A DNA stretch of 64,000 nucleotides from Phytoseiulus persimilis (lineage: Eukaryota; Arthropoda; Arachnida; Mesostigmata; Phytoseiidae): positions 5,332,001 to 5,396,000 of the forward strand of contig CM075103.1 in NCBI GenBank assembly GCA_037576195.1, written 5' to 3'. The position numbers were made by a program, and so were the translations under genes. The notes under the pieces are model-generated. The model was not told where the DNA came from. It made no database searches and worked only from the letters and a program-made list of their open reading frames with translations. Every line of letters starts with the position of its first letter. The stretch's first letter is position 1. Positions 1-13,422 of this stretch are shown here, in pieces.

Positions 1-2400
1 ACCTGTAAAGATTTTTTCATAGTTTACAAGCTGCGACTGATGCTCGGCGGAACCGAGCGCCAGATTCAGCCCGCCTTTTCCCTATAGAGTCGGCGCAGGA
101 AAAACATCGTAAACAACAAGCAAATCGATTTCGATATTTCCTCGGTGTTTCCCTCTCAGCGTCGACGGTTTCCAACCGAATTCATCCTCTTTCGTTGAGG
201 AACGCCAGACAAGATGGACCCGAAACCCAATCAGGTGTTCGAGCGCAAGATGATCGATGATCGGCGTGAGATTTCCGCTGATCGGATGTCGAGACGCTCG
301 ATCTGACTTTTGGTGGACGTCACACAGGGCAGCAGGTGCAGGGCTGAGACCACACGAAACCACCTCATATGCTGTCAGAGCACTGTGTCAGACGAGTGCT
401 ACTAGGCGGCGAACAAAGAACGCTGGTCATGGCCTCGGAGTATCTCGATTTCGTCTAGTTTGAACTTACAACAAGCCTGAAGAGCCTAGGACCACCCAAG
501 GCGGACGGACAGGACCCATCAAGCCGGTCCACTCGAGGCTCTCCTCGGCCGAACGGGTGGAAATCTTTTCCACCTTCCTCTCAACCGCAAACTTCCTAAC
601 AAGCTCGCGAGACGCTCCTTTCTGGGAGGGAAGTTATTCGACACGCTCGATATTTATGCTCCTTGAACAAACTACCGACTCCAACGCGGGGCCCCCATCC
701 TTCTCAACAGATGCTGTGCCAAGATGAAAAATCGTTACCGGAAACGTAGTTTAAAACTCGGGACACCTATTGTGCGATTGCGGGCGAGGACGCCCGTTCG
801 CGAGCGACTCGAGCTCTGGAAAGGCAGATTCGCATCTCGAGGAACGCGTGATTCGAGGAGATATTCGGACTCGTCATCATCACCATCGACTTCGAAAAAA
901 TCTTCACTCACTTCCATCTCTATGCTCCTCGGCAGAAGAACTTCCTTTCCCGAGAGCCGCGTTCCCCGGCCACTCGAACGACTTAGAAAAGCGGAGAGGA
1001 TCCTTCTTTGGGGATCGCTCAGAAAAAAGGATGGCCGTACTAGTATCTACTGCAGCAGAAGGGCCGCACGGCCATTCAGATTCACTGGAGCCAACACGAC
1101 GGTAGGCATTGATCCGACAGCCGCTAATATCTGCTTCGAGTTGCGTGTATTCTCTCCATACTTCCACCTAGTCATCCTTGCACAGAGACCTTCAGAGATC
1201 AGGCTCTGACTCCAGCAAGGAGTGATTCCTCCACTGCTCAGAGAGCTCAACGCCAATGGCTTTCGAACTTTCTGCTTCCTCCGGACCGCTGTCTCATCGT
1301 TTTCGAAAAGAACCGAGTGCAAGAAGTCGTGCTCTCCGAGTGATATTCCGTCATTCTTCCACCGACTCCTGTGCGATTTACGCGATATTTTACGATATTT
1401 CGACAAGCATGGTCCAGATTCCAGGAACTTTCGCTTCACTCTGACAGACTCCCCGAAGGACTCGGATAATTTTCAAGAACATCGATGGACGGTCAAAAAG
1501 TGGAGCCGATCCTGAGGATCCTGGTACTGCCTGCACCCCCCAGGAATCACCTTGTAAGCAGTGTTGAATGGTTGTCAGACTTGTTTAGGTTCTCAGGAAC
1601 TTCGGAACACCGCGAACATTCCAAAAACTCCCCGGGATCACTTGAACAGACTCCGAGATTCCGAAACTACCTGTTGGGCTGCGAAAATTCTCATCCAAAT
1701 CAATGAATTTCATACGAACACATCAACTACGGAGCCTCTTTCGTGAACATTCGAATTATATCGGAGAGATTTGGCCGAGATGGGTGCAGCGTGTGGCCGT
1801 CGCTCCGAAATTCATCCCTAGTTCCCTCACTCCCTTCTCCACACCAATCCGCGAAATTAATGGTCTCGTTGGCCACGAGTTGCGGCCGCCGCCAGCCGGC
1901 TGAGTCGGTCGTCTTCGTGTCAACGTAATGATATAATTGCCCCCGCCGCTTGTCTCCCTCCCGCCATCGTGCTCGCCAAGGAATCCCGCTGAGCTTCAAT
2001 GTTAGAGATGTGTTGAACTCAACATCACCGCCCACCAGTTGAAGTCACAGTATGTGCTCGGCCACCACTGAAAGGTTTTTTTTTTTGCACCATCTCCAAT
2101 TGTTCCGAGAGGCTCCCATTTGCCAGCTCGCTGTGCCGTGTCCTCTCCTCAGGTGGCCTCCAGAGGTTGAGGTGAAAGTCTTCGGAGATGGAAGCCACAC
2201 TTCGAACTCTGCTAATAAAAATGGATCAGAGATCATCGGCGCAGGACAGAAGAAGGTCAAAGTATAGATTTCCTGAGCGCCGAACGCTCCGAGAGAGCCG
2301 CGTCGGAATCGGCACTTCATCCCCGGATCGGTTCCTTGGAGAACTCCGCCGGGAATCAAAGTCCCCAAGCTTTCGCCGGATTTCGGCCGAGCGCAGGCGG
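1..2400. other. No supported gene
   Basis: Short overlapping frames on both strands, none with a domain, splice pair or promoter. The motif GGAACTTC/GGAATTC recurs, as in much of the window. Confidence 0.5.
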
Positions 2401-2463
2401 AGGGAATCGAAGCCGCGGTGACCCTACGGCGGTCGACTTCGGGGCCTCTTCGGCTCCTGACGA

Positions 2464-3310
2464 ATAACTCCCTACTTCAGTCGTTCTGAGCCCTTCTGTT
2501 TCAGTCGCGCACACAAAATCAACGACAGCCAGATAGCGTGCGCACACCTTACCCGCGTAGACTTTTCAGCTCTCGTCTCAGACGGACAACGAACGACTCC
2601 GCCAGAATTCAGATGCGCGTCTTTTTCATTTTTCATTCTGTCCCGGATCGTTCCCGTCGAATGGCCGGAGAAATGCAGCGCTCAGCGGAAAATTCGGTCC
2701 CGCGCATCTGCCCGTGATCCCTCGATTCCGCCAAGCGAAGGCGACTGAGCTCTTCGGAGAGGCGAGGAAAATTTGACAATCACAACTACGTGCGCGACTC
2801 CCGCCGAGCGGGGACATTCTGATTCTCTTATCGTAACCAATAGCGATATTCACTCCTCAGTTTCAGTCCTTTAATTAGCGCGGTTTCTGTGTCAGAGACG
2901 ACAGATAATCCCGGCGACCCTCAAACTGACCCCCGAGCGCGGCATTCCCCGACGATTCGGCGGTCCCCGATCCACATCCCAACTTCCCGTTCCCCCACAC
3001 TCTCAAAAACTCTCTGTCGGTGTATCCCAGGTCTGTCGGGCGGTCGGCTGGCTATCGCTGTCGCCCTCCATCCCTCCCGCGCTCGGTCGAAAGTCCGGAA
3101 GTTCTTGATTGAGATCTCTGACCGGGCGAGCGGCTGGGCAAGCTCAGGAATCCGGCTTTCCTTCCCGAGTCCCCGACTTCCTTCCACCACCCGCAGCAGA
3201 GCTAGTCGCCCCAAACCGATTGAGACCCAACGTCCGGTGTCTTTGATCGAAACTAAGTGAGAACACGGCCACCGCCGAGAACTTCAGTTTCAGTTTTCTG
3301 TGTACGTGCG
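2464..3310 (+). promoter_or_regulatory. G/C-rich stretch with three initiator-like motifs
   Basis: TTTCAGTC occurs at 2,499-2,506 and 2,862-2,869, and TTTCAGTT at 3,289-3,296, each matching the arthropod initiator TCAGTY. Surrounding sequence is CpG-rich. An AGATA downstream element lies one base off the DPE position for the first. The same strings also read as splice acceptors (CTTCTGTTTCAG), which is the main alternative. No TATA box is associated. Confidence 0.2.
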
Positions 3311-4594
3311 TTGCTTTCGTCGTCCCGCGAGGTGTTCCTCGAACGGACGACGGCGGGAAAGACGCGCTCCCTCCGACTCACTGGGTGCTCCTGTTTGCGC
3401 GGCTCTCCAGATTCGCTGTTCGCCAGCAATCCTTGGGTTTCCCGGAGAGCACGATGCCCGTAGCCAAGATCTTCCGCAGTGTCTCCCTGCGCCGTCAGCG
3501 TTGGACGGGGCTTCGAGTCAAGCTGTACCACGTTTTTTTACCCTGCGACTCGCCGCTGTCTCTCCGAAAAAACTCGGTTCCGAAGAGCACATAAAAAGCA
3601 CGGGAAATTCCGCTCGTAGCGGTTGATCCGCGGAGCACTCAAAAATGGAGGAGTCGGGCCTTCGGTCTAACAGCGTCAAGCGCAGCTGTACCGCGCTGCG
3701 CGGTCTCCACCGCCGTAATCATGAGCTTTGCGCGAGCGCGAACTCCACCGGAGCAAGTAGGGGAACGAACCGAAACCAAATATCGACGAAAGCGGGAAAC
3801 AAAGGAACCACAGCGAGCGAGCTGTAATAGTGAGCAAGCAATCGGGTGAACGAATTCTCAAAGCCGAGGGAAACTATTCGGAGCATCAGTCGGAGTCGAG
3901 CCACGAGTATCGGCACCGCCCTTGATTACGTGAAGCTCTCTCAACCGACCAGATTGAGAGATCCCAAGTTACGCCCATGCCATCGCCTTCGCGCCCCTCA
4001 CGGCCTCTGACCCCCTCCCCCCGCTCCCCTCGGAGGGCCCGACACCCTATCCCGTCTGAGGGAGCCCCTCGGACGAATACCGCCGTCGGAGCGAGCTTCT
4101 CACTCGCCGAACACGACGAGTTGGGCGAGCGTGAGTGCCCGATTCACGTCTACGCGAGCGACGGTGATCCATGGAACCGTGAGTGTCGCCCGCCGGGCTC
4201 CGAGAAGACTCGCTCTCGAGTGGATGCTAGGCGGCAACATCGGATCCGCGCGTCGATGAGCTCCGACCGCCAATTCATTCAAAACATCATGCACATCATG
4301 AGCCACTCGTTCACGCACACATCTCGGACATGTGCCTCGTTCGTGCGTGGATGAGCGAAAGTCCGCCCGCTGGCCCGCATGGTCGTCGATGAACGCGCTA
4401 GACGAGAGACTCTCTCCCGAAGTTCGCAACGTCGGAGCGCGAGAGGCTGCACTTGAACTTTCGTCATGCGAGACGCGTGTGTCGCAAAAGCTCTGAATTT
4501 TATTGGCAGCCGGGTGAGGCTCTGTTGCGTCGTCAGGCTGGTTGGTTGGCAATCCATAGTTCCGCCGTCATCGATCATCGCCGAGAAGTTCGTC

Positions 4595-4640
4595 ATGAAA
4601 TTCCTCGACAAACTCAACCCCATCGGATGTCGCGAGCACG
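4595..4640 (+). CDS. Candidate first coding exon (15 codons) with GTACGT donor
   Basis: An ATG with purine at -3 (GTCATGA) opens MKFLDKLNPIGCREH plus one base, ending at G|GTACGT (GT at 4,641-4,642). Codons are strongly C/G-ending (TTC CTC GAC CTC AAC CCC ATC TGT CGC GAG CAC), and the same pattern continues upstream (ATC ATC GCC GAG AAG TTC GTC), so the exon may start further 5'. It lies 1.3-2.1 kb downstream of a cluster of initiator-like TTTCAGT motifs. No protein is recognised from so short a peptide. Confidence 0.22.
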
Positions 4641-5639
4641 GTACGTCACTCAGAAGGCTCCGGTCGAGACAGAAAAGAGCGATCCAACCCAAAATTACCC
4701 CAACCCACTCGAGCAGTCAGCGAGCCCCGGCGTGCAGCCGCGGCGCGAGCGCTGGCAGCAATGCGCTAAGCAGCAATCTTCGATTAAAAATGACGAGTCT
4801 GACTTGACGAGCACTGCGAACCCTCCGATGTCTCAACGCTCGCGTTTCCACGCCGGGAAACCCGTCCAACAGCACCGAAGTGAGAGATACAATTGAATTC
4901 ATGGCCAATGTTTGGGTCGTTTGGCTGGCATTCCCAACATCACGATTCAGTCATCATGCCGAGTCAGGATCATGTTTCGGAGAAGTCGGCTCAATGTGAA
5001 CGCCGAGAGAATGAGCGGCAGAAAATAGAACTCGCTTATTTGTTCTCCGCTCGCTCCGATCACACGCTTAGCCAAGTCGACAAGTCGTGTCAGTCCATAC
5101 GCCTCTTGACACTTGGAGAAGAAAAACACACACTCACACACCAACATCGCTGGCAGGTTGCTGGAACACCTCCCGGATTATCGGGCCGACCGGAGAGGTC
5201 CTAATTAGCTTCATGATCTACGATGCTCCGAGGTGAAGATGAATTTGCTGAACCCGGGAACCGCGAGTGTTCGTTCCGAGAGAATCGTCGTGAAGTTCTG
5301 GAAGTCGCCGAAAGCGGATTCTCCAGGGCGACCCGCGGCTGGGTAAACCGGCTGTCGCTTTCCAAAGCATTGGACGAATTTCACACTTTTGACGGAACTC
5401 CACCGCTCGAACTACCTCAGACAGAATCTTGGCAGCTACGAGACCGAATGACAGACTGACTTAGCGTCGAGAGGATGACGATAAGCTCCTCCTCGATAGC
5501 TTCGGTGGAACAGAGCTTTCGCCGGAACGTTTGCATTGAGGCCTCAGAGTGCGACAACACGCGACTCTTCGACTTCGACGATGTCGTCACCGCACAAACG
5601 GTGCTGTAACCCACCGAAGTATTAACATGCTCCCTCTCT

Positions 5640-6032
5640 TCATCTTTGGAATCGGCTCGGGGTCAACTTCAGGATCGCTATGGCATAGCCGAACGGTTCT
5701 CGTTGTACCCCGCCGCTTCCGCTTTCCTGGGAGCTGTCGCCGGTCCTAATTCCCGAAACAAATACTCGTTGAACGAGCGGCCAACCCACGTGAAAAGCGG
5801 CAAGCCATTCGTCGTTATTCGTGCTCCGTGAAAGGGAACAGGCCCAGAGAGTGGGGGTGGGGGAAAGAGGGGTTTGCGGGAAAGCCGGAGAGGGGGGCTG
5901 CGGGAAAGCCGGAGAGGGGGAGGGGTGAACGGGGTTTAGGTACAAATAAAGGTACGGCACGCCCATTTTGACAAAGCCACCATCACCCTCACTACCACGC
6001 CTTTGAGAAAGCCGCGACGTAGAAGAGTCCAA
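5640..6032 (-). CDS. Open frame with proline octapeptide repeat (weak)
   Basis: A 130-codon minus-strand frame in which a 24-base tandem repeat encodes PSPAFPQP-type units (near residues 36-53). It starts MDSSTSRLSQRRGSEG and ends ILKLTPSRFQR. The unit length is a multiple of three, so the repeat keeps frame, but a purine-rich G-repeat explains the open frame equally well. No splice or promoter support. Confidence 0.12.
   Translation of the reverse strand: MDSSTSRLSQRRGSEGDGGFVKMGVPYLYLYLNPVHPSPSPAFPQPPSPAFPQTPLSPTPTLWACSLSRSTNNDEWLAAFHVGWPLVQRVFVSGIRTGDSSQESGSGGVQREPFGYAIAILKLTPSRFQR
5853..5880 (+). other. Potential G-quadruplex
   Basis: Four G-tracts of 5, 5, 4 and 3 residues separated by loops of 1, 5 and 5 bases fit the standard G3+N1-7 pattern. 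Structure is inferred from sequence only. Confidence 0.5.
5875..5920. repeat. 24-bp G-rich tandem repeat, two copies
   Basis: Copies at 5,875 and 5,899 share TGCGGGAAAGCCGGAGAGGG. A partial, diverged unit lies just upstream (5,857-5,872). The array is adjacent to a four-tract G-quadruplex-forming run on the plus strand. Confidence 0.85.
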
Positions 6033-8709
6033 GTCCGCGCCACAATGTTGGTTTTTTTTTTAGTTCGTTGTGACAATGTTGCTACCGGTTGCTCGTCACT
6101 CCGGTCCGGCCCGGAGCGCAGTCTAAAAACTGCAACGACCGACCCTTTTCAAACAGACGATATCCTCGCAAAAACAGAGCCTTATCTCCTGGGTTGATCA
6201 CGGTATCAATGGCTTCCTGCAATCGATCCGTCCAAGCATTCTCTTGACCCATCTGGGAGAGCTGTCAAACAATCAACGAATTCAAGTACAGCGAGACCCG
6301 CTGCGGGCACATTTGATGCTGCTTCAAGAGGAAAAGTCCGCGATCATCGTGATTTCAAATCTGGATCACTCGTTACGCTTCAGAAATTCTGCACAAGCAA
6401 AAGCAGTCTAGATAATAAGCATTCGCATCCCGTGCGCATGGTACCGGCAGTGCCATCCCAACAGCCGGGCCTCGACGCCAACCGTTGTCCCATCGGCGCG
6501 GTTTTGACCGGGTTTCAACCATAGGAAACCGAGAGGAGTCGAAGCACCAGAAAAAGGCAGCGATGTGACGCTGGCAAGACGACAATCCGAACGGAGCCCA
6601 GCGAGTGCCTTTGCCCTCGAGCAGCGTGCCACAAGGCACTACGAACAGACGTCGTCAAGAGAAAGGTCAAAACCCGATGTTTTTGGCTCGGCTTCTCCAT
6701 CTCCACCATACCGAATTCTCTTCTCAGTTTTTTTCTCATTTTTTCATTTTCTGTTTTTCGTTCCCGAAAGAAGAAAAACTGGGAGAACCGCTTTCTGTTG
6801 TGGGAGGTCCACCGCTCGATGGTTGGCCGTCTATGATTTTTCTCGGACCGGTCTTGATACGGCGAACAGTTTCGTTATCAGCGGAAGGAAGCGTTCAAAT
6901 CAAGTGGAAGGAGTGGACGAGAACTCAGCGAAGAGCCCACACCGGGGTCGACAACCGTGAACAACAGCTTTCGCGGAATCCCGAGGACGAACGGGGGATT
7001 TCTGAACGGCATATCGAGCTAGCCGAGCCCGCCCTCGCCTCGTCGACAACGTCAACGTCGATTCCCCGATGGACTCCCGGCGCGAAGAGAAGAAGGATGA
7101 ACATTGAACTTGGAGATTGAACTCATCGGCTCATAGAGCCGTCAGAGAACGAGCCGCAGGTCGACTCGTGTATGAAACCGCGATGGGCAAGAGATCGTCG
7201 TTTGCTTCTCCCCGAAGAGCTCTCTGGTGACGGCTGCTTAGCTGTCCGCTAGGTCGGTTGACTGAATTGCGCCGCTTTATGCAACAAGACCGTCGCCGTG
7301 GTTGGTTTCCGTCGTCGTCCATGGTTTTGCTGGCCGGTTTCCCGCCACGGCTCCTGCCACAGCGTTTCGGATGCTACAAAGCCTGCTTGTGGATTCACCG
7401 ACGGAGCGGCCACTCGCCTGAGCGTCCAACAAAGGCGCCTACAACCGAGACACCCACCCCAATAACCGAACCAGGCTAGCGCGCGGTCGAACCACCTGAC
7501 GCTATGACTGCGTCACTGAATCTATGAAGAGTCACGCGAACTCGGACTCGCTCAGCTGAACCTTTTTAGGGAAGGAACGGCATCAGAAAAAAGAAACGAC
7601 CGAATCCGTTGTTCATGGCGTCAAACGAATCCGGGTAAATCCGAAGCCAAACCCGATTCACATCGTGGGATTCTATGCTCTACATCGAGCTCTCGAGCAA
7701 TGAACTCATGTGAGTCCGCGGGGAAGCACCAGATCTCTGTGTTGAGCATTCCACAACTCTCCTCATGAATTTGTGGCCATATCGGATCCGACCCCAGGAA
7801 AATATCTCAGAACTCCTCATAAAGACTTCCACGTGAAGACGAGCATTCCAATGCGGGCGGTCGGAGATTCTCAGAGTTCCTCTTCTTATCTGTACAGCCC
7901 GCAGTATTGAATTAGAATAATAAAAGGCAAGGCTTGGAAGCTGCGGACTGACGGGACTGATGGAGGAGACTCGGGGTCGGACAGGAGGGAAGACCAAGGG
8001 TGTCTGCAGGCCACTTGCAGTTCATCTTTCCGCTGCCTTTCCGTCTCCTCGTGCGCGTTCCGTCTCAACGCATTTGTCAACGACCTATGCGCTGGCGTGG
8101 CCCGCCGACCGTCCGTCCTCAAGTCCGCATGAGCTGTGGCCCAGCATGGATCTCGGTCGACGTCGTAGGCCCAGTAGGCGTCGAGTAGACGACAGGTAGA
8201 CAGGAAGTAGACAGGTTCTGTATGTCTTTCCCTCCGAAAAGTTCCTTGAGGTCCTTAAAGGCCAAGATAGCGCTGGCGATATCGGGAGCGGCGGCGGCTG
8301 TTTGAAAAGCATCTCCATAACAATGTGGGGGAAGAAAGACGCATCGGAGAGCGAGCAGGCAGAGTCAACGCGCCAAGTTCACCGCTATTTGTTTGGCATT
8401 TTACTCAGCTATTCATCGACTCGGGTTCTCCTGTACCAACAGACGCCAAGACCAACTAGCCCCGAGAGAAAGGAGACTGGAAGGGAGAGGAGCAGAGACG
8501 GTAAGCAAAAAAGAGGGAGAGGAGAAGGGGTGAAAATGAGAGGGAACAAGTTTCGGAGAGGGGGTAAACGCTGAAACGTAGGACGCAGAATGGAAGGAAT
8601 CCCTGAATGAACGTAAACAGCTTTCTCCATCTATCTGTACTTGGTTTCTGTTTGCGGCCATCAGCTCCTTGCTTGAGGCCCGTCTGTAGTGACCGCGTTT
8701 GTTTCTGAG

Positions 8710-8911
8710 AGAACGAGAAAAGATCCAAGGTTTGATCGACCCGGAGGCTTTCCACATGGTATCGAATGCAGAAAGCTTCGAGTCGGCCGCTCTGGCTGGG
8801 ATCCCGGTCGAGCCTATCTTCCTGAACGATCAGTCCATCAGGCCTTGTTCATTACCATCGGAGCTCAGATTTGACGCTCCCGCGGAAACGTTGGAAATTC
8901 CGATGCCATGA
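8710..8911 (+). CDS. Candidate terminal exon, unknown
   Basis: An acceptor-like GCGTTTGTTTCTGAG (AG 8,708-8,709) precedes a frame open to a TGA at 8,909-8,911. The peptide reads REREKIQGLIDPEAF, HMVSNAESFESAALAG, IPVEPIFLNDQSIRP and ends with an acidic, proline-containing tail. It is well balanced in composition and less repetitive than most open frames here, with plausible helices followed by an extended segment. No family is recognised. Stops close the frame just upstream, so if coding it must be a spliced or decayed piece. Confidence 0.25.
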
Positions 8912-11900
8912 AAGTCCAACTCTCATCCGGGTTTCTCGTCTCTTCCTATCGTTCAGCTCACTGTTCGGTCATTTCAAAGTGATAAGCCGTCGCTCCAGAA
9001 ATGGATCGCTTCAGTCGGTCGTTGGGCGGTCTGCCAGTCATTCCGCAGCCATATAGCTCCCCGGTCTCCTGAAATCTCCCCTACTTTTCAGTTTTTCAAC
9101 GATGATCACTAGCGTTCGCTTCCGAGGCGGACAATAGCGGGCATTCGGCTAAACGCTACTACCGCTCAAGCTGGCAGGCTAGCATCGAACTTTTCGGCTG
9201 ACCACTTTGCGTCAGATCGGGACGAGGCTGGAATGGGTGAAGGAGGGCCAGGGTTTTCCCGGAGAATCCGGTGGTTGGTCGCGGGAACGTAAGCTCTGCA
9301 GTATTGAAACTAAAGGAAACTACTCAGAGAGCTTTGATGGCAGGTAGTTGACTTGCAGTCGTTAGAGCTCGTCCTCGATCGATACTGGTTCCGATTGAGT
9401 GCGCGTCTGTGTGTATACCAGCGTTATGGTGCCAGCGGTCTAGTGTAAGCAACTGGGAACGACTAGTGGCTGTCGCTGCATCTCTCGTCACCCTATCGAC
9501 TTCCAAGGCGTCTCTCCGCGCGGACGAACAGATAAACAACGAGACAGACAGTTGGTCGTTCCTTGTGTCAAACAGGGCCTCCGTGGTCACACTGATTTCT
9601 CGATTCAGGGTCCTCTCGTTCCATATTTCTTCCATGCTCTCATTTCTTGCTGAATCCCCGACGATCGCCCAATGCGAGGAACCCTCAGGAAGAATTGGGA
9701 AAATATTTCCAGGAGTCCCGCAGAATCCATGAGGCTGCCATTGACTCAGCTCTCGGCGAATCTCTTCGGAACCGAGAAGTAGTTTCCATGCAACTGGATT
9801 CCCGAGCGGAATCACTGTTTGAAAAAAGTATGCGAATGGCACGGAAGAAGTAGAGAGAACGTTATGTGTTTCCTGGTTCCTGATGATACTTCTCGCGGGC
9901 TCAGATGGCTCTCCTTCTCTGCTCTGTGAGGAGCACATGAACCGGTGCGGTTCACGATTGCTCGAGATGGCAAGCACCAACATGAAATAAAAGGGCTGCA
10001 GTGAAAGAGAAGGGGGAAGTTAGGAACCCAGTCAGAATGTCAACTATCTCGACGGCTGCTGGTCGTCAGGCCACTGGACAAAGTGATCAGGAGACGACAA
10101 GCCCTCTCTATGTCTATCGCTCGCTTTACCGTTCGACTCGCAATACATTTATAGCCGGCGAGAAAGCGACTGGCCGGGCTCGACCGAACGGATGACCGAG
10201 TGAGTGACTGACTGGCAAGCTCTGCTTCGGGGAACGGATTGAACAACCGCTCTAGAGGGGAAGGTGCCCCGACGGATGAAACCCTGCGACCGAGCGATCA
10301 ATTGAGCAGGTTGCGGAATAACGCCCCTAGAATATGTTGAGAGCAATCGTCAAAAAACTGCACCTGGAACGACGCTCACCATTGGATATGAAGGCGGTCC
10401 GCGGCGTTTCACCCATTATGTGATTTCCATTCGGCAGTCGTCCTCGATCGGTAAGAAATTAAAAGGGCGGTATCGCGCGAAATTTCAAAGTTTCGCGCCA
10501 CTGCATGTAGCACAGCATGGTATGTGGTATGTTGTAACGTGCTCACCTTCCGATCGTCCCTCCCCACCCGTCGTTAACATGTTAGCACTGAGATTGGATA
10601 TTTTCATTCGTTGACTCGGAGTCGACCGGAGTGAGGGCGTCCGAGAACTTTGATCGGATCGCCAATCTTCTCGGGACAGTTATCATTGCATCGTGTCGAG
10701 GATGTTTCTGAGAGAGCGGTTCGAATCTCATTCGACGCGAACGTCAACGTGAAAAATCAAAGTCGATGAACGGAAACGACTGAAACGGAAAGTTACAATC
10801 TTTTCGGCTCTCTGATCGAATTCCAGAGTCCAGTGGCGAATTTCCAGTATCGGGGACCAGGGCCCGTCTGTCTCTCTGTCCGGCTGCCCGCGAGGAATTC
10901 GAACGAAGCTCGCGAGTCAGCGACCGAAAGAGAGGAATCGGAGTTGTTCCATCGGACTTTCTGTTCGGAGAAGGAGATAATTACCTGCAGACGGAGCAAG
11001 CAGAACAGCATCGGCGGGAAGAGGAAGACGAGTCAGGGGGACATCGGAGGCAGAGGCACGGGCGATGAAGTTCTCGTAACTTTGTCTTCCCCGCCGATCT
11101 CGCTGAACTCCTGTGTAGCGAGCGGTCCGGTGACCGAGCAGACTTCAATTCATTCCATCCGCGGAAAAACCAGGAAAAAATCGAGCGATGCCCAGAACTC
11201 CATGTTCCACACTCTCAAGGAGACGCCCGGGCAGCCGGAGGAATGATCGGAATGTTCCAAGAGCAAGGTGAAGTACAACTTTGTTGGAACTGCCGACACC
11301 ACCTCCACCAACTCGACGGCGAGTGTCGTATGTAGATGGCAGCACAGTGAGGGGGTAGGGGGAGAATGGGAGTCCTCTCCGTAACTCGGTTTCAGGCCGC
11401 AGGATGATCGTCATGGTTTCGTTTCCCTGCTCGTATTTCTCCGTCGATACTTTTCTTGCACCCGGTAAGTATACAGCCTGCTCTCCAGGAACTTGAAAAG
11501 TATTCCCCGATTGTTCTTGCCCAGGCGCGAAACGAGCGCCGTAATCCGACTGACCAAACTTTGGCAAATCGAACAGTCGAGAGAGGGGGGAACAGCGAGC
11601 CCTCGGTCGAACTCGAAATTTTTCGCACCGGGTTCTGGCTCCGCATCCATCTCTTGTTCCTCTTTCGGAGGAGACTTTCTTTCATGAGAAGAACGGAGCG
11701 AGGCTCGCCTCCCGCCAGAATTCCGCAACAAATAACAGACATTCCTCTCTGTCTTCGAGCGACTTTATCAATGAAGCGGTGTTCTTGAAACAACGACCGC
11801 TTCAGAGCTGACCGAACCGACGCGAAAATTGTTGAGACAAAGGGACGCTCGACAAACAGCGACAAATCAATTCACGACCCGAGGCTCAGACACTCCTGCA

Positions 11901-13420
11901 GACGCGTAGGCGTCGAGCGGAGAACAAAGGAAGAGTTGTCGACTAAAAAACAGAACGTCGAGAGTCGGAGAGCGGCTGTAATGACTTTTAAAATGCGCCC
12001 ACCGCTCGCAACGGAAATAGTTCAAATCGACTCGAACCCGTTGTGCGGCAGCTCGTTCAGCTTGACACTCCGTGCTCAGCGGCAGTAGTTACGGTCGGGT
12101 CAGCTTCATGGCCGATGCATCATTCAGCGAACTCATCGATCCACGAGCGTATCCAGCAGACAACCAGAAGGGTTGACACAGCACTTCATCAAAATTTGCT
12201 ACGGGCGTAACCCCTCCGACTCGGAAAAAAATCGCTTGCGACCTTGGCCAAATCCCGACCAGTTCATATCCGCTGCTGCCGCTGAGAAAGCTTCAGGGCT
12301 CGAAAAATCAGAGAGAAACAGGAACGAAAACTCAGTGCGGTCTCCAGTGAGAATCTCTCGGGATCTCCCGGTTCTTCAACTCGAACCGGTAGCTATCTGA
12401 ACGTGTCGCTCAACGGAATTTCGCTACCTCCCGGTCGGATCTATCACCGAAAGCGGATTTCTTAGAAAGTCATGACCAGTCACTTCGTCGCATCGACATC
12501 CAGCGGCTCTGAATATCTCCCTGGCGCGTCATCATACCTAGGCGCGCTTACATTTCTTCCTTTTTTGCTCGCTCCTCTGTGTCATTCCAAAAAGCTGTGC
12601 TATGCTATCGCTCCCGCGTTCTTCTCGTTGTTCGGCAGCAGCGATCGTCGCCAGTGCCGCTTCCGTCCCCTTCCAGGCCCTCCGAGTCGGAAAGCATCGC
12701 TTCCACCAACATACTCTCTTCTTTCCTCCCGCACTAGCTAGTGGACCCGCTCGCTACCGACCAGCAGCAGCACTTTCATAAAATGTCTGGAAACCACTCA
12801 ACGAGTTGCTGTGGGAGATTCGGCAGCAGCATGAGATTAAAATAGATCTTTACCCGCTCTTCCATTCCTCCTTGGCTAACGGGCGAGCTGGATGGTGAGA
12901 CTTGGTGAGTCGCCTCGGGATAACTCCACCACTCCGTTCGGTGAGTCTTACCCGGTCCGCGCGCATCCACCCGAGCTACACGACAATCAAGAACACCAAT
13001 CTCGAGCTGAGTTGGAAAAAAACTCGTGAATGGAACCTTGTTCCTCCGTCGACTCGGCCAACCTTCTGCCAATGAGGAAAGATGCGCTCGAACTCGGGAG
13101 CTCATCAGCTGCTCCACCGCCCCCGCACGTTTGTACGGCCAGTGGCGGATCTACGAGTCTATCGTCCTTTGCTGGAGCGGTGTCTCACACGTCTCCATGC
13201 CGGCCAAACGCCAAGCGTCCTCGTGCGCTTGGCGTCAGCATCGGAACATTCTCAAAAACTCTCGGAAGGAGTCAGACTTATCAGGAAAATACGTCACTCC
13301 CACTATTTCGTCGCGCAAGCGTTATAGCACATCAAAGGTCTTCAGTTTCCCAGAAAAACTGACATGCGAACTCTAGTTTCCCTCATGATCAGATGCCGTT
13401 TGCTTCATTCCGAGGATGAG
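8912..13420. other. No convincing gene
   Basis: Holds a 219-codon minus-strand frame (9,324-9,983) without recognisable content. A 72-base interval at 11,391-11,464 on the plus strand has both an acceptor (CTCGGTTTCAG) and a donor (CG|GTAAGT), but offers no informative peptide. Confidence 0.4.
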
Positions 13421-13422
13421 GG

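Larger units (their letters stand above)
4642..8690. other. No supported gene apart from the G-rich repeat
   Basis: Contains the 24-bp repeat and G-quadruplex at 5.85-5.92 kb. Remaining frames are short and mirrored on the opposite strand. Confidence 0.5.

Noticed and set aside
9324..9983. 219-codon minus frame
   Set aside because: Balanced composition but no domain, no splice or promoter signals, and plus-strand frames overlap it.
10715..10740. GGTTCGAATCTC, like a tRNA B-box
   Set aside because: Flanks do not pair as a T-stem and no A-box lies upstream.
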